NCBI RefSeq assembly: GCF_002835935.1
Contig: NZ_PJCF01000086.1
Coordinates: forward strand, 1-64,000
Reading direction: 5' to 3'
Origin: Paraglaciecola sp. MB-3u-78
Lineage (GTDB): Bacteria > Pseudomonadota > Gammaproteobacteria > Enterobacterales > Alteromonadaceae
Length of the DNA stretch: 64,000 nt
Part shown: positions 8,046-16,718 of the stretch, piece by piece
Layout: every line of letters starts with the position of its first letter
Position numbering within the stretch: position 1 is the stretch's first letter
Notes under the pieces: generated by a model
Database searches by the model: none
Told to the model about the DNA's origin: nothing
Seen by the model: only the letters and a program-made list of their open reading frames with translations
Program-made: the position numbers and the translations under genes

Positions 8046-9052
8046 ATATACTACTCACAAGTGTAGGTCGAAGAAGTTATCTAGTAAATTACTTCAAACA
8101 GGCAGCTCAGCCGGACGGTAGAGTCTTTGCTGCTAATAGCGACGCACTTACCAGCGGTATGATTGCAGCCGATAAAGCATATGCAGTCCCACGCGTGGAT
8201 TCAGCAGAGTATATTCCTGCAATTTTGGAAATTTGTCAGTCTGAAGATATCGGCCTTGTAGTTTCTTTGTTTGATATCGACCTGCCTTATCTTGCTAATG
8301 CCCGTCAGCAGTTCATTGAAAAAGGAATTGAGTTGGTTGTGAGTGAACCTTGGGTTATTGATGTTGCTAATGACAAATGGGCAACTTGGGAATATCTAAA
8401 TGGTCATGGCATACCAACACCTCGCACATTTCTTGTTGTCGAAACTGTATTATCTGAAATAGAGGTTGGATCAATTGATTTTCCATTAATCATAAAGCCT
8501 CGCTGGGGTATGGGCTCGATGTCCATATTTCGCGCTGATGACAAAGATGAACTGGCTTTTTTTCATAACTATGCCAAGAGACAGATTGAAAAAAGCTATT
8601 TAAATATTTTAAGTCGTGAAAATATTAATAATTCAGTCGTCATTCAAAAGTTTATTGAAGGCAACGAATTTGGTCTGGATGTTTTTAACGACCTGCAAGG
8701 AAATCATTTGCAGACTATTGCTAAGCAAAAAATTGCAATGCGCTCTGGTGAAACAGATTCGGCTAAAACTGTTGATGATTCAAGACTCGTAGGATTAGGA
8801 GAGAAGCTTTCAGGTCTTTTCAAACACAGAGGCAATATTGATGTTGACGTGTTGGAAAATAAAGCGGGTGATTTGTTTGTACTAGAAATTAACGCGCGGT
8901 TTGGTGGAGGATATCCATTCAGTCACCTTGCTGGGGCAGATTATCCTGCTGCATTAATTGCAATGGCTGAAGGGAAGGCGGTTGAGATTAATGCAGTCGT
9001 AACTGGATGTGTAGGTCTCAAGGATATCACTCTAACAAAAGCATCGGCATAA
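8042..9052 (+). CDS. ATP-grasp ligase, CarB-like
   Basis: The 336-aa protein has a pre-ATP-grasp domain (NILLTSVGRRSYLVNYF at the N-terminus), an ATP-grasp core (IIKPRWGMGSM near residue 155, VIQKFIEGNEFGLDV near residue 200) and the Mg-binding end VLEINARFGGGYPFSHLAG. Such enzymes form amide or peptide bonds through an acyl-phosphate. In carbohydrate clusters they can attach amino acids to sugar acids or amino groups. It overlaps the PLP gene by 4 bases upstream, and its TAA overlaps the flippase ATG (TAATG). The operon position suggests modification of the polysaccharide repeat unit with an amino acid. This role is inference. Confidence 0.85.
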   Translation: MNILLTSVGRRSYLVNYFKQAAQPDGRVFAANSDALTSGMIAADKAYAVPRVDSAEYIPAILEICQSEDIGLVVSLFDIDLPYLANARQQFIEKGIELVVSEPWVIDVANDKWATWEYLNGHGIPTPRTFLVVETVLSEIEVGSIDFPLIIKPRWGMGSMSIFRADDKDELAFFHNYAKRQIEKSYLNILSRENINNSVVIQKFIEGNEFGLDVFNDLQGNHLQTIAKQKIAMRSGETDSAKTVDDSRLVGLGEKLSGLFKHRGNIDVDVLENKAGDLFVLEINARFGGGYPFSHLAGADYPAALIAMAEGKAVEINAVVTGCVGLKDITLTKASA

Positions 9053-10503
9053 TGTCTCTGACTGCTAAAACGACGACTGGTATTCTCTGGAACTTTGGCC
9101 AGCAATTGGCCACTCGTGGTGTTGGCGTACTTATTACGTTATTACTTGCCCGGTTTTTGGTACCTGAAGATTTCGGACTAGTCGCTATGATGGCTGTCTT
9201 TCTGGCGTTAGGTAGCTCATTGATGGAATCTGGGTTTCGAGAAGCATTGATCCGTCTAGAAAATGTTACTCAGCAAGACTATGACACCGCATTCTATGCA
9301 AATTTGTTGCTGGGCCTGTTTTCTTACGGTGTACTTTTTTTATCCGCCCCTGCTATCGCATATTTCTATGAAGAGCCCAAGTTGATAGAATTGATTAGGG
9401 TAGCATCCCTAACCATTATAATTATGTCTTTTCAGGTCGTTCAGGTTGCAAGCTTAAGCCGGAAACTCAATTTTAAGGCTCAGCTCAAGGCGAGTTTACC
9501 AGCAAGTATGATTTCTGGAACTACCTCGGTGTACCTTGCATATATTGACTATGGAGTATGGGCGATTGTCAGTCAGACTTTGTTGAATGCGTTTATTCAA
9601 ACCGCACTTCTGTGGAAAGTTGAAAGCTGGCGTCCGACTCTTGAGTTTAGCTGGTCTTCCGTTAAAGCGATGTATAATTTTGGTTACAAACTATTTTTTT
9701 CTGGTGTGTTAGATATAGTTTTCCAAAACCTCTATGTAATTGTAATTGCCAAGGTTTTCTCAACATATGTTGCCGGGCTATATTTCTTTGCAAATACTAT
9801 GAAAGAATTAATTGTACAGCAGTTGGTACGATCTATTCAGGCAGTAACCTATCCTGCATTAGCTTCTGTACAGCATGATAATGTTCGCCTAAAACAGGGA
9901 TATAAAAAGATAGTTATATTAATGACAATGATCTTGTTCTCTGGGGTTTTGTTCACTGCAGCTCTTGCAGAGCCAGTTTTTCAGATACTGCTGCCAGATA
10001 AATGGTCCCCGGCAATTCCGTTTTTTCAGTTATTGTGTATAGCTTCATTGATGATGCCTTTGCATTCAATTAGTCTAAATATATTGAAAGTCAAAGGCCG
10101 CTCTGATCTTTTTCTCTATCTGGAAGTAATTAAAAAAACAATTAACGGCTTAGTTCTTCTCGCTACATTTCGCTATGGTGTCTATGAGATATTGACTGGC
10201 CAAATAATTACTTCCTTTATTAACTTTATTCCGAATAGTTATTTTTCGAGTAAACTTTTAGGGTATGGCATAAAGGAACAAATTCGCGATTTCCTCCCGA
10301 TTTTAGTTATTACTGCAGTAGTGGCTAGCATGGGATGGAATGCATTTGCACTATTTTCTAGCAGTATGTTTGCTGGTGCCATTTTCTCTTCGATCTTAAT
10401 GGTTGTAGTTTATGTAATTAGTGTTTTTGTATTCCAGCGTGAAGCATTCGATTTATCGCTTTCTTTCTTAAAGCAGTTTTCAAATAGGAAAAAGGTTGTT
10501 TAA
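9052..10503 (+). CDS. Wzx-type polysaccharide flippase (MOP superfamily)
   Basis: This integral inner-membrane protein of 483 aa has about twelve to fourteen hydrophobic helices. The N-terminus MSLTAKTTTGILWNFGQQLA and LLARFLVPEDFGLVAMMAVF are typical of the WzxC/oligosaccharide flippase branch. It would move lipid-linked repeat units across the inner membrane. An in-frame ATG at 9007 exists, but the start at 9052 is preferred: it begins with the family's usual sequence and overlaps the TAA of the ATP-grasp gene, giving tight coupling. Its own stop overlaps the next start at 10503. No Wzy polymerase is in the window. Confidence 0.88.
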   Translation: MSLTAKTTTGILWNFGQQLATRGVGVLITLLLARFLVPEDFGLVAMMAVFLALGSSLMESGFREALIRLENVTQQDYDTAFYANLLLGLFSYGVLFLSAPAIAYFYEEPKLIELIRVASLTIIIMSFQVVQVASLSRKLNFKAQLKASLPASMISGTTSVYLAYIDYGVWAIVSQTLLNAFIQTALLWKVESWRPTLEFSWSSVKAMYNFGYKLFFSGVLDIVFQNLYVIVIAKVFSTYVAGLYFFANTMKELIVQQLVRSIQAVTYPALASVQHDNVRLKQGYKKIVILMTMILFSGVLFTAALAEPVFQILLPDKWSPAIPFFQLLCIASLMMPLHSISLNILKVKGRSDLFLYLEVIKKTINGLVLLATFRYGVYEILTGQIITSFINFIPNSYFSSKLLGYGIKEQIRDFLPILVITAVVASMGWNAFALFSSSMFAGAIFSSILMVVVYVISVFVFQREAFDLSLSFLKQFSNRKKVV

Positions 10504-11681
10504 TGGTTACATCTAAACCTAAGCTACTACATATAATTAGTGATGAAAAATTTCCTGATGCTGCTTATCGCCAGTTCGAGGTGGCCGCCCCTGGGTCAAG
10601 TACCTATTTGTTACCTGATACGAAAAATGAAATTAAATATTTGAAAGAGATAAATCCATTAAGAGTGTCTAAGTATTCATTTCTTAGTAAGAAATTTATT
10701 AAGTCCTTGGACCAGTATGATGCTGTTATATTGCATTCGATGAGTGATTTTGCTCTAGAGATAATAGGGCGGTCAAATTTAGATGTGCTATTTGTGTGGA
10801 TTGGGATGGGATCTGATTACTGTGATTTTATATATGGCGACGTTTCGGAAATATTGGAGCCGAAAACGACAGCTATTGTTAAAGAATATATGCCTAACAC
10901 AACTAACCAAAAAATCAAGAGGGCCTTAAAGAAACTAGTTTACCCTCATTCCATGAAAAAAAGAGAGCTTATTGAGCGTATTGCAATATTCTCTCCTGTT
11001 CTTCATTCAGAATACAAAGTTATTAAGCAGTCTTTAAAAGTCTTTCCGGCAGAATATGTGAAATGGAACTATGGGACGCAAACTGATCTCTTTGATAGTG
11101 ACGCAGAAGCTGGGTGGGCAAAAGGAAATAATATTATTGTTGGTAATAGTGCTAGCCCAAACAATAATCATATTGAGATATTTCATATAATTAATAAGAT
11201 CGGTCTTCCGCTGGATACTAAAATAATTGTACCTCTTAGTTATGGGGTACCTGATTACCGAGAACGTATTATTCAGGAAGGTAATGCAATTTTTGGTGAC
11301 AATTTTCAACCAATTACTGAGTTTCTTAATTTGAAAGAGTATGTTGCCCTACTAGCAAAATGCCCAGTAATGATAATGAATCACAAGCGTCAGCAAGGCG
11401 CGGGTAATATCGGTATCGCGTTATTCCTTGGAACCAAAATATTTATGAACCCTGAAAGTTTGCTATTAAGTGAATATTTAGCCCAAAAGCTTGCAGTGTT
11501 TAAAATAGATGATCTGAAAGGAGAGCTTGAATCTGGTATTAAAGGGCTGAGCCAAGAGGCTGCAACATTCAACCGTGAATACCTCAAGCGAGAGAAAGGA
11601 TTTGATACGCATGTTGAACAAACTCAAGCGTTTATAAAACGGATAGTAGAGTTGAGGTGTTCTCGAATAAAACCTTTTTAA
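10503..11681 (+). CDS. GT56-family 4-acetamido-4,6-dideoxyhexose transferase (WecF-like)
   Basis: The 392-aa protein resembles WecF, the TDP-Fuc4NAc:lipid II transferase, mainly in its C-terminal half: IIVGNSASPNNNH, KIIVPLSYGVPDYRE, EYVALLAKCPVMIMNHKRQQG and GNIGIALFLG correspond to the VGNS, VPMGYP, YLALLRQCDLG and RQQGIGTL blocks. It would add a dTDP-amino-deoxyhexose to a lipid-linked acceptor on the cytoplasmic face. This agrees with the aminotransferase and GNAT genes upstream. The start overlaps the flippase stop. It is the last gene before the IS1111-like element, which begins 8 bases after its stop, so further operon genes may have been cut off. Confidence 0.8.
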   Translation: MVTSKPKLLHIISDEKFPDAAYRQFEVAAPGSSTYLLPDTKNEIKYLKEINPLRVSKYSFLSKKFIKSLDQYDAVILHSMSDFALEIIGRSNLDVLFVWIGMGSDYCDFIYGDVSEILEPKTTAIVKEYMPNTTNQKIKRALKKLVYPHSMKKRELIERIAIFSPVLHSEYKVIKQSLKVFPAEYVKWNYGTQTDLFDSDAEAGWAKGNNIIVGNSASPNNNHIEIFHIINKIGLPLDTKIIVPLSYGVPDYRERIIQEGNAIFGDNFQPITEFLNLKEYVALLAKCPVMIMNHKRQQGAGNIGIALFLGTKIFMNPESLLLSEYLAQKLAVFKIDDLKGELESGIKGLSQEAATFNREYLKREKGFDTHVEQTQAFIKRIVELRCSRIKPF

Positions 11682-11701
11682 AGACATATATGGACGCTCC
11701 C

Positions 11702-12096
11702 GTGATGTCAACTTACTACTTGCCCCTTCGCGCTGATTTTTAGCATGAATGATTCTTTTAATCGTGTATTACCGCTAGTCCGTTGTGTTGAAGGCAGTCT
11801 AAAAGTGGTTAGTTCTGACATATATTCAGGCTCTTTATTAGCGTTGGTTTTATCAACACTGGCCTCTGATGAACTCCGAACCTTATCGCCTTTAAAACAC
11901 CCATTCGGATTATTATCCGTGTCCTGGTCTGGCTTTGATGAGGTAGGATAGACCGTTTTCTTCATCATTTTATGACTAGCGGGGTGGGTAAACTAGGTGT
12001 TATCCCGTGTCTTGCCTTCCACAACACCCAAACAGGCTTAAAGCCTTTGTCTTGATCGGAATTGAGCTAAACAGGGATAACGTAAAGGGTTTCATA
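11702..12096 (-). ncRNA. Candidate bridge/seeker RNA region downstream of the IS1111-group transposase
   Basis: There are 395 bases between the transposase stop (12097) and the element's left end. IS110-family recombinases use an element-encoded guide RNA, and in the IS1111 group it is placed 3' of the transposase gene. An unusually long 3' non-coding end with no convincing protein frame fits that. I could not fold it or identify the guide loops by eye. An 86-codon frame on the minus strand has no RBS and no recognisable family, and I take it to be chance. Confidence 0.4.
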
Positions 12097-12705
12097 TTAA
12101 GCACTGACCTCTAAAGAAGCCGGCATTGCGCGATAGTGCTCTTGACGTGTGAGCAATACCCATATCAGCCGGGCAAGGCGGTGGGCCATCGCGACTGCTA
12201 CTTTATTAAATGGTTTTGTGACGCGAAGTTTCATGGCCCATAGGGCTAACGGGTCGCTACTTTTAGGTGCACGACTGACCAGGGCTCTGGCACCGTGTAT
12301 CAGTTGCTTACGCAAGTAGCGGTCGCCTCGCTTGGTGATACCGCCCATTTTACTGATGTTGCCTGAGGCGTGTTGCTTGGGCGTGAGCCCTAACCACACC
12401 GCAAATTCTTTGGAGCTACTAAACGCCTGGCCTTTGTCAATAGAGGCTAAAAACGCTGAGGCATTAATGACGCCTATGCCGGGAATACTGAGCAATATCC
12501 TACCGCTTTCACAGCCGTCGACAAATTCGGTTAACTGTTTTTCAATACGCTTCAAGCGGTTAATTGTGGTTTTATATTCACTCAACATATCAATCACCAT
12601 ATCTTGTAATCGGTGGCTGTATTGAGGGTTATCAATGATACTGGTTAAGCCATGTAAGAATGCTGCGTGGCCACAAGGAAAGTAAGCGGCTAATCAACCC
12701 ACGTA

Positions 12706-14322
12706 TCAAACAGTCGTAATACTGCGCTTATAGTTCCACGGCAATAACGCTTCAAAATCTTCCACCGTTTCCGCATAGGGTATCGCTTTGAATATAGTAT
12801 TGAGATATGCGTATGGCTCAATGCCATGTAACCGAGCGGTTTCAATCAAGCTGTAATGTGCGGCACTGGCGTTTGCGCCAGCAGGTGTGTCGGCGAATAA
12901 CCATGCACGCCTCCCAACGGCAAAAGGGCGAATGGCGTTTTCAGCCATAATGTTACTGATGCGAAGCTGCCCATCTGTGCAATACACAGTGAGTTTATCC
13001 CACTGATTATGCAAGTAGGTCATGGCCTTGCCAGTTAAACTGTCGGTGGCCACGCGCGGTTTGTTTGCCGTGAGCCATGCCTGCAGTGTGTTTAATATCG
13101 GCATGCTCTTAGCTTGGCGAACGGCCAGTCTTTTCTCATTGCTAGCATGTTTGATGGTGCGCTCAATCCCATAGAGCTTGTTAATCAGGCTCAAGGCCAT
13201 GTCGGCTTTGCTGGCTTTTATTTTTTTCCCTTTAGGTTGTGATTGCTGTGCCTCGATGAATTTGCGGCGAGCGTGATCCATACAGCCTAATTGAATGAGC
13301 TGGTTTTTGCGGCACACTTCGTTGTAACCTGCATAACCGTCGGTTTGCAGGTAGCCATGAGTAAATCCATGTAGCAAGCGCATAGGCACATGGCGAGCAC
13401 GCGATGGGTCATAGTCAAACAGCACGCTTTGTTGGTCGGCTTTACCGCCGAGTGTCACCCACATAAATTTATCGCCCGTGGGCGCAAGCCCTGGCTCTTT
13501 TAATACCTGAATGCGGGTTTCATCCGCCATAATGAGTGAGCCGGCATGCTGAGTCTCCCTTAATAAGTTAATTAAGGGTTGGATTTGTTTGCCTAGCGCA
13601 ATGACATAGTTGGCGAGTGTTGTTCTTGATATGCTGCCCCCGTATCGTTCGATAATCCCCTCTAATCGATAAAGCGGCATGCCATCGGCGTATTTAGCAA
13701 TAATGATGTAGGTCATTAAGTTGATACTGCCCATGGCTTTGGGTACAGGGTGTTTAATGACCTCAGCCGCTTTCATGGTGGTTGTGCCTTGTTCGTCTTT
13801 AAACACCGCCTTTTCCTGCATGTACTCTAGTACCTGTACTTTGGCAGGGATAATATCTAGCTCTTCTCTGACTTTCACAAAGAAGGTATTGATTGCGCCT
13901 TCTTTTTCAGTATCTGACAAATACGCAAACACTTGGGTGCGTGGTAGGTTTTTAGCAAAGGGTTTGCGACCGGTTTTGGCTTTAGGCTCGCTTGTGGTCG
14001 GTAACTCAGGCTCAGTTTGTTCTGGCTCACTGGTCGCTTCGGCTTCGTTGAACAAGTTACCTTGCTCTGGCGGGGTTTGTTCAGAGCTGCTGCCAAAGCG
14101 TTTGCTATTAGATAAGCGTAAATACTCTTCGAGTAACTCAACGCGCTTTTTAAGTGAATCGATGACATCAGACTTCTTTTCGATGATGTCACTTTGCTCT
14201 GCAATCAGTGTTTCTTTTTCCCCAATCACCCCGTCTTTTTCAGACAGCATAGCTTGCAACCTTGACATGGTATCGGTGTCGCTAAAAGCCTTGTTTTTAT
14301 GGGTGTTGGGCGGTAATTTCAT
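12706..14322 (-). CDS. tnpC: IS66 transposase TnpC
   Basis: The DDE transposase has 538 aa, full length for the family. An N-terminal coiled coil (IAEQSDIIEKKSDVIDSLKK onward) is followed by LRLSNSKRFGSSSEQ, an IS66 zinc-binding region, the catalytic part with LIMADETRIQVLK (first Asp) and YLQTDGYAGYNEVC (second Asp), CMDHARRKF, and a C-terminal NIMAENAIRPFAVGRRAWLF with the catalytic Glu. It ends with the IS66 C-terminal helix region around LLPWNYK. It is translated from ATG at 14322, 35 bases after tnpB. Confidence 0.95.
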   Translation of the reverse strand: MKLPPNTHKNKAFSDTDTMSRLQAMLSEKDGVIGEKETLIAEQSDIIEKKSDVIDSLKKRVELLEEYLRLSNSKRFGSSSEQTPPEQGNLFNEAEATSEPEQTEPELPTTSEPKAKTGRKPFAKNLPRTQVFAYLSDTEKEGAINTFFVKVREELDIIPAKVQVLEYMQEKAVFKDEQGTTTMKAAEVIKHPVPKAMGSINLMTYIIIAKYADGMPLYRLEGIIERYGGSISRTTLANYVIALGKQIQPLINLLRETQHAGSLIMADETRIQVLKEPGLAPTGDKFMWVTLGGKADQQSVLFDYDPSRARHVPMRLLHGFTHGYLQTDGYAGYNEVCRKNQLIQLGCMDHARRKFIEAQQSQPKGKKIKASKADMALSLINKLYGIERTIKHASNEKRLAVRQAKSMPILNTLQAWLTANKPRVATDSLTGKAMTYLHNQWDKLTVYCTDGQLRISNIMAENAIRPFAVGRRAWLFADTPAGANASAAHYSLIETARLHGIEPYAYLNTIFKAIPYAETVEDFEALLPWNYKRSITTV

Positions 14323-14357
14323 GCCCGATATTATACTAAACTTGAGGCTAAAAAGCC

Positions 14358-14723
14358 CTAAAAAACACTGTCGAAATGCAACTTTTTATGGCCCTTCATG
14401 GCACTAATATCAAGACCATCAAGTAGCCAGTTTATTTGCTGGCCGTTGAGTGTTATCACCTCCTTTTCACACCTCGGCCAAATGAATCTATCTTCCTCTA
14501 GGCTTTTGTAATACAGCACGAAACCATTGTTTTCCCAGAACAGACATTTGATTTTAGTGCGCCGTTTATTGGTGAACACATACAAGTGACCCGAAAAAGG
14601 GTTGTGACCCAACTCACATTCGACAATGGCGCTAATGCCTCGAAATGACTTACGGAAGTCAATTGCCTGCGGATATAGATAAATATGCGTAAGCGACATG
14701 CACGGGCGCATCGCACTTGTCAT
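14358..14723 (-). CDS. tnpB: IS66 accessory protein TnpB
   Basis: This 121-aa IS66 Orf2 protein has the family hallmarks PQAIDFRKSFRGISAIVE, NPFSGHLYVFTNKRRTKIKCLFWENNGF and LEEDRFIWP. It is required with TnpA for transposition of the canonical IS66 group, though its biochemical role is unclear. It overlaps tnpA by 4 bases and ends 35 bases before tnpC. This IS66 TnpB is unrelated to the OMEGA/IS200 nuclease of the same name. Confidence 0.95.
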   Translation of the reverse strand: MTSAMRPCMSLTHIYLYPQAIDFRKSFRGISAIVECELGHNPFSGHLYVFTNKRRTKIKCLFWENNGFVLYYKSLEEDRFIWPRCEKEVITLNGQQINWLLDGLDISAMKGHKKLHFDSVF

Positions 14724-15022
14724 GACAATGCCGCCGTTAGCTGTTTCACCACATCGATATTATTGGGCGCAATACCCGATAACGACAGGCCATTGGCGAA
14801 GTGCAGCGTTAATAATTCTGGCTTGGGTAAATACTCTGGAATAGGCAATGCAATGAAACCCGTTTTGACCGGTGCTGTTTCTTGCGTTTCTAATCTACGC
14901 TTATGGTGACTTAGTCGCTGCGGGTTTAGTTGATGCTTTTTACAATACTGCGTTTGTGTTAATGCTGAATCCTTCCATTGGCTTACGTGTTGCTGCCAAA
15001 AGATGATGGGTTGTTTTGACAT
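14720..15022 (-). CDS. tnpA: IS66 accessory protein TnpA
   Basis: This 100-aa protein is encoded first in the element. The N-terminal FWQQHVSQWKDSALTQTQYCKKHQLNPQ is the helix-turn-helix stretch typical of IS66 Orf1, followed by SHHKRRLETQE and a hydrophobic beta segment LTLHFANGLSLSGIAP. It probably binds the terminal repeats. It starts about 60 bases inside the right terminal repeat and overlaps tnpB by 4 bases. Confidence 0.92.
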   Translation of the reverse strand: MSKQPIIFWQQHVSQWKDSALTQTQYCKKHQLNPQRLSHHKRRLETQETAPVKTGFIALPIPEYLPKPELLTLHFANGLSLSGIAPNNIDVVKQLTAALS

Positions 15023-15638
15023 GTCATTTCCTCACTTGATTTCAGTGACGAAATTATGCACCAGCGGTAATGGTAAAATAAGACCGTGGGTTTATTTGGC
15101 GCTTACCAAGGAAATACCACCCCAAACTCACTTAATAGCCCTCTGGATTGATTACTCAACGCGACTTTGTTTTTACCAAGCCGTTCACGAATACGGTGTA
15201 AACAGCAGATTTCTTGCTGGTGCTCGGTTTTAATCGGCACAAAACGGATAAATGGACGTTGACTGGCTTCTGCTATTGCAAACGCATCATTGTGGTCATT
15301 CTTGTTGCCCCGTACAAAAGGCGTAACGTGTTGAGCAGGGATAAGCTTTACATCATGGCCTAATTTAGCCATTTCGCGGCCCCAGTAATGGGATGAATAA
15401 CAGGCCTCCATCACCACCATCGTAAGCGCTTGCTGACGGATAAAGTCAAGCAACTGATCACGCTTTAAGCGCGTATTAAACTGCGGTTTCATACGCTCAT
15501 TCACGCCACAAGCCTGAAATACAGTCTTTGCTAAATCGATAGTAATTGTTCTAAGCTTCATCTTGGATGTTCCCTATGTAAATAGTCTGGTTGAAACTAC
15601 TATTTTGGCGCATTGACGCCGTAATAGGGAGCGTCCAT

Positions 15639-15936
15639 CTCATCATCCAACTTAATTTCGAATAAATTGCACACTGGGTGTATTATTAATTTCCATTCGT
15701 AATTTAAGCCCTTATCGCCAAACTTCAGCTGCAAGGTTAGAAGACAAGAGCAAAAGAATTTGCACCACAGAGTTCAAAGAGGCTTCGCTGCACAGAGGAA
15801 CTGATAATAAGCATTGAGTTTCTTTTCCTCTGCGCGCGGCACCCGGCGACCTCTTTTTCCTCGGTGGTAATTAAATGTCTTTTGTCTTTTAAGCCCTAAA
15901 AACGGTTTAATCCATCCAACAACAGATACAAATTCT
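15639..15936. other. Gene-free stretch between IS1111-like element and 187-bp repeats
   Basis: No coding frame with an RBS is seen in these 298 bases. The second half contains a 116-base segment with imperfect terminal inversion (listed separately). Confidence 0.6.
15757..15872. repeat. MITE-like segment with imperfect terminal inverted repeats
   Basis: The left end reads AATTTGCACCACAGAG and the right end, inverted, AATTACCACCGAGG, enclosing CTCTGTG-type repeats (CTGCACAGAGGAAC, TTCCTCTGCG). It is short and non-coding. A small dispersed intergenic repeat is the best guess, and other genomic copies would be needed to support it. Confidence 0.35.
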
Positions 15937-16684
15937 AGACACAATAAACCGACATATTGTCGGTTTATTGTTATTTGCAAAGTGGTACCAGTGGGTTAAG
16001 ACGAGGCTTTCTGGAGCATTGCTCCAGTCGTCTTAACAACGAGACAGGGAAGTCGAGTTTGGGTGCGGATCATCAGGGAAGTGTTATTGACCTGCCCAAA
16101 AGGTTTCAAAGTGCTCAAACCCCAGACACAAAAAAACCGACATAAGTCGGTTTATTGTTGTTTGCAAAGTGGTACCAGTGGGTTAAGACGAGGCTTTCTG
16201 GAGCATTGCTCCAGTCGTCTTAACAACGAGACAGGGAAGTCGAGTTTGGGTGCGGATCATCAGGGAAGTGTTATTGACCTGCCCAAAAGGTTTCAAAGTG
16301 CTCAAACCCCAGACACAAAAAAACCGACATAAGTCGGTTTATTGTTGTTTGCAAAGTGGTACCAGTGGGTTAAGACGAGGCTTTCTGGAGCATTGCTCCA
16401 GTCGTCTTAACAACGAGACAGGGAAGTCGAGTTTGGGTGCGGATCATCAGGGAAGTGTTATTGGCCTGCCCAAAAGGTTTCAAAGTGCTCAAACCCCAGA
16501 CACAATAAACCGACATATTGTCAGTTTATTGCTATTTGCAAAGTGGTACCAGTGGGTTAAGACGAGACTTTCTGGAGCATTGCTCCAGTCGTCTTAACAA
16601 CGAGACAGGGAAGTCGAGTTTGGGTGCGGATCATCAGGGAAGTGTTATTGACCTGCCCAAAAGGTTTCAAAGTGCTCAAACCCC
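15937..16684 (-). repeat. Four tandem 187-bp repeats with tRNA-Leu 3' tail, terminator and hairpin
   Basis: Units start at 15937, 16124, 16311 and 16498, exactly 187 bases apart and nearly identical. A fifth, partial unit starting at 16685 runs into the real tRNA-Leu 3' half. On the minus strand each unit contains a long hairpin (TTAAGACGA/TCGTCTTAA outer stem, TGGAGCA/TGCTCCA inner stem), then CCCACTGGTACCA (the last 13 bases of tRNA-Leu including CCA), then a copy of the tRNA terminator (AAACCGAC/GTCGGTTT plus T-run, slightly altered in two units). This is the same architecture as the 178-bp repeats downstream of E. coli tyrT, which include the 3' end of tRNA-Tyr and encode rtT RNA. Peptides readable across it change frame each unit and are not genes. 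Confidence 0.9.
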
Positions 16685-16694
16685 AGACACAAAA

Positions 16695-16718
16695 AAACCG
16701 ACATAAGTCGGTTTATTG
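16695..16718 (-). terminator. Rho-independent terminator of the original tRNA-Leu locus
   Basis: AAACCGAC-ATAA-GTCGGTTT forms an 8-bp stem (16695-16714), with an A-run to the left on the plus strand that reads as a T-run on the minus strand. It lies 17 bases beyond the tRNA CCA end. A related terminator follows the complete tRNA-Leu at 47843-47868. Confidence 0.8.

Larger units (their letters stand above)
12682..15106 (-). mobile_element. Complete IS66-family insertion sequence
   Basis: This 2,425-bp element has 22-bp terminal inverted repeats beginning GTAAGCG and ending ACCCACG (12682-12703, and inverted at 15085-15106; 19 of 22 bases agree). It is flanked by a perfect 8-bp direct repeat CAAGGAAA (12674-12681 and 15107-15114), the usual IS66 target duplication. 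The gene order tnpA-tnpB-tnpC on the minus strand is canonical and all three frames are open, so the copy looks recent and potentially active. Confidence 0.95.
12097..15561 (-). pseudogene. IS1111-group DEDD transposase, interrupted
   Basis: The N-terminal part (15561 down to 15107) has the RuvC-like DEDD core: TIDLAKTVFQACGV, VVMEACYSSHYWG and GNKNDHNDAFAIAEA. It is broken after SEFGVVFP. The C-terminal part resumes at the other side of IS66 (12681 to 12097) with CGHAAFLHGL, then the transposase_20 domain LLSIPGIGVINASAFLASI and GLTPKQHASGNISKMGGIT with the serine nucleophile region. Excising IS66 and one copy of the duplicated CAAGGAAA restores a continuous frame of about 340 codons, so the gene was intact when IS66 arrived. 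Confidence 0.9.
11690..15638 (-). mobile_element. IS1111-group (IS110 family) element, split by IS66
   Basis: Matching 12-bp inverted sequences ATGGACGCTCCC mark the ends (11690-11701 and, inverted, 15627-15638), as the short subterminal repeats of IS1111-group elements do. Between them lies one DEDD transposase gene on the minus strand, interrupted by a complete IS66 element, and a long non-coding stretch after the transposase stop. Without IS66 the element is about 1.5 kb, normal for the group. Exact ends and target site cannot be fixed by eye. No target duplication is obvious, and none is expected for this family. Confidence 0.8.

Noticed and set aside
11708-11968. 86-aa gene at the left end of the IS1111-group element
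   Set aside because: Lacks an RBS and lies where the element's guide RNA is expected. The overlapping plus-strand frame is no better.
14358-14723. OMEGA-type TnpB nuclease
   Set aside because: The gene is the 121-aa IS66 TnpB accessory protein, unrelated to the IS200/IS605 RNA-guided nuclease.
15937-16684. CRISPR array
   Set aside because: Whole 187-bp units are repeated without variable spacers, and no cas genes are present.
15937-16684. Integron attC array
   Set aside because: The TTAAGACGA/TCGTCTTAA stem lacks the conserved GTTRRRY core sites, units carry no cassettes, and no intI gene is seen.
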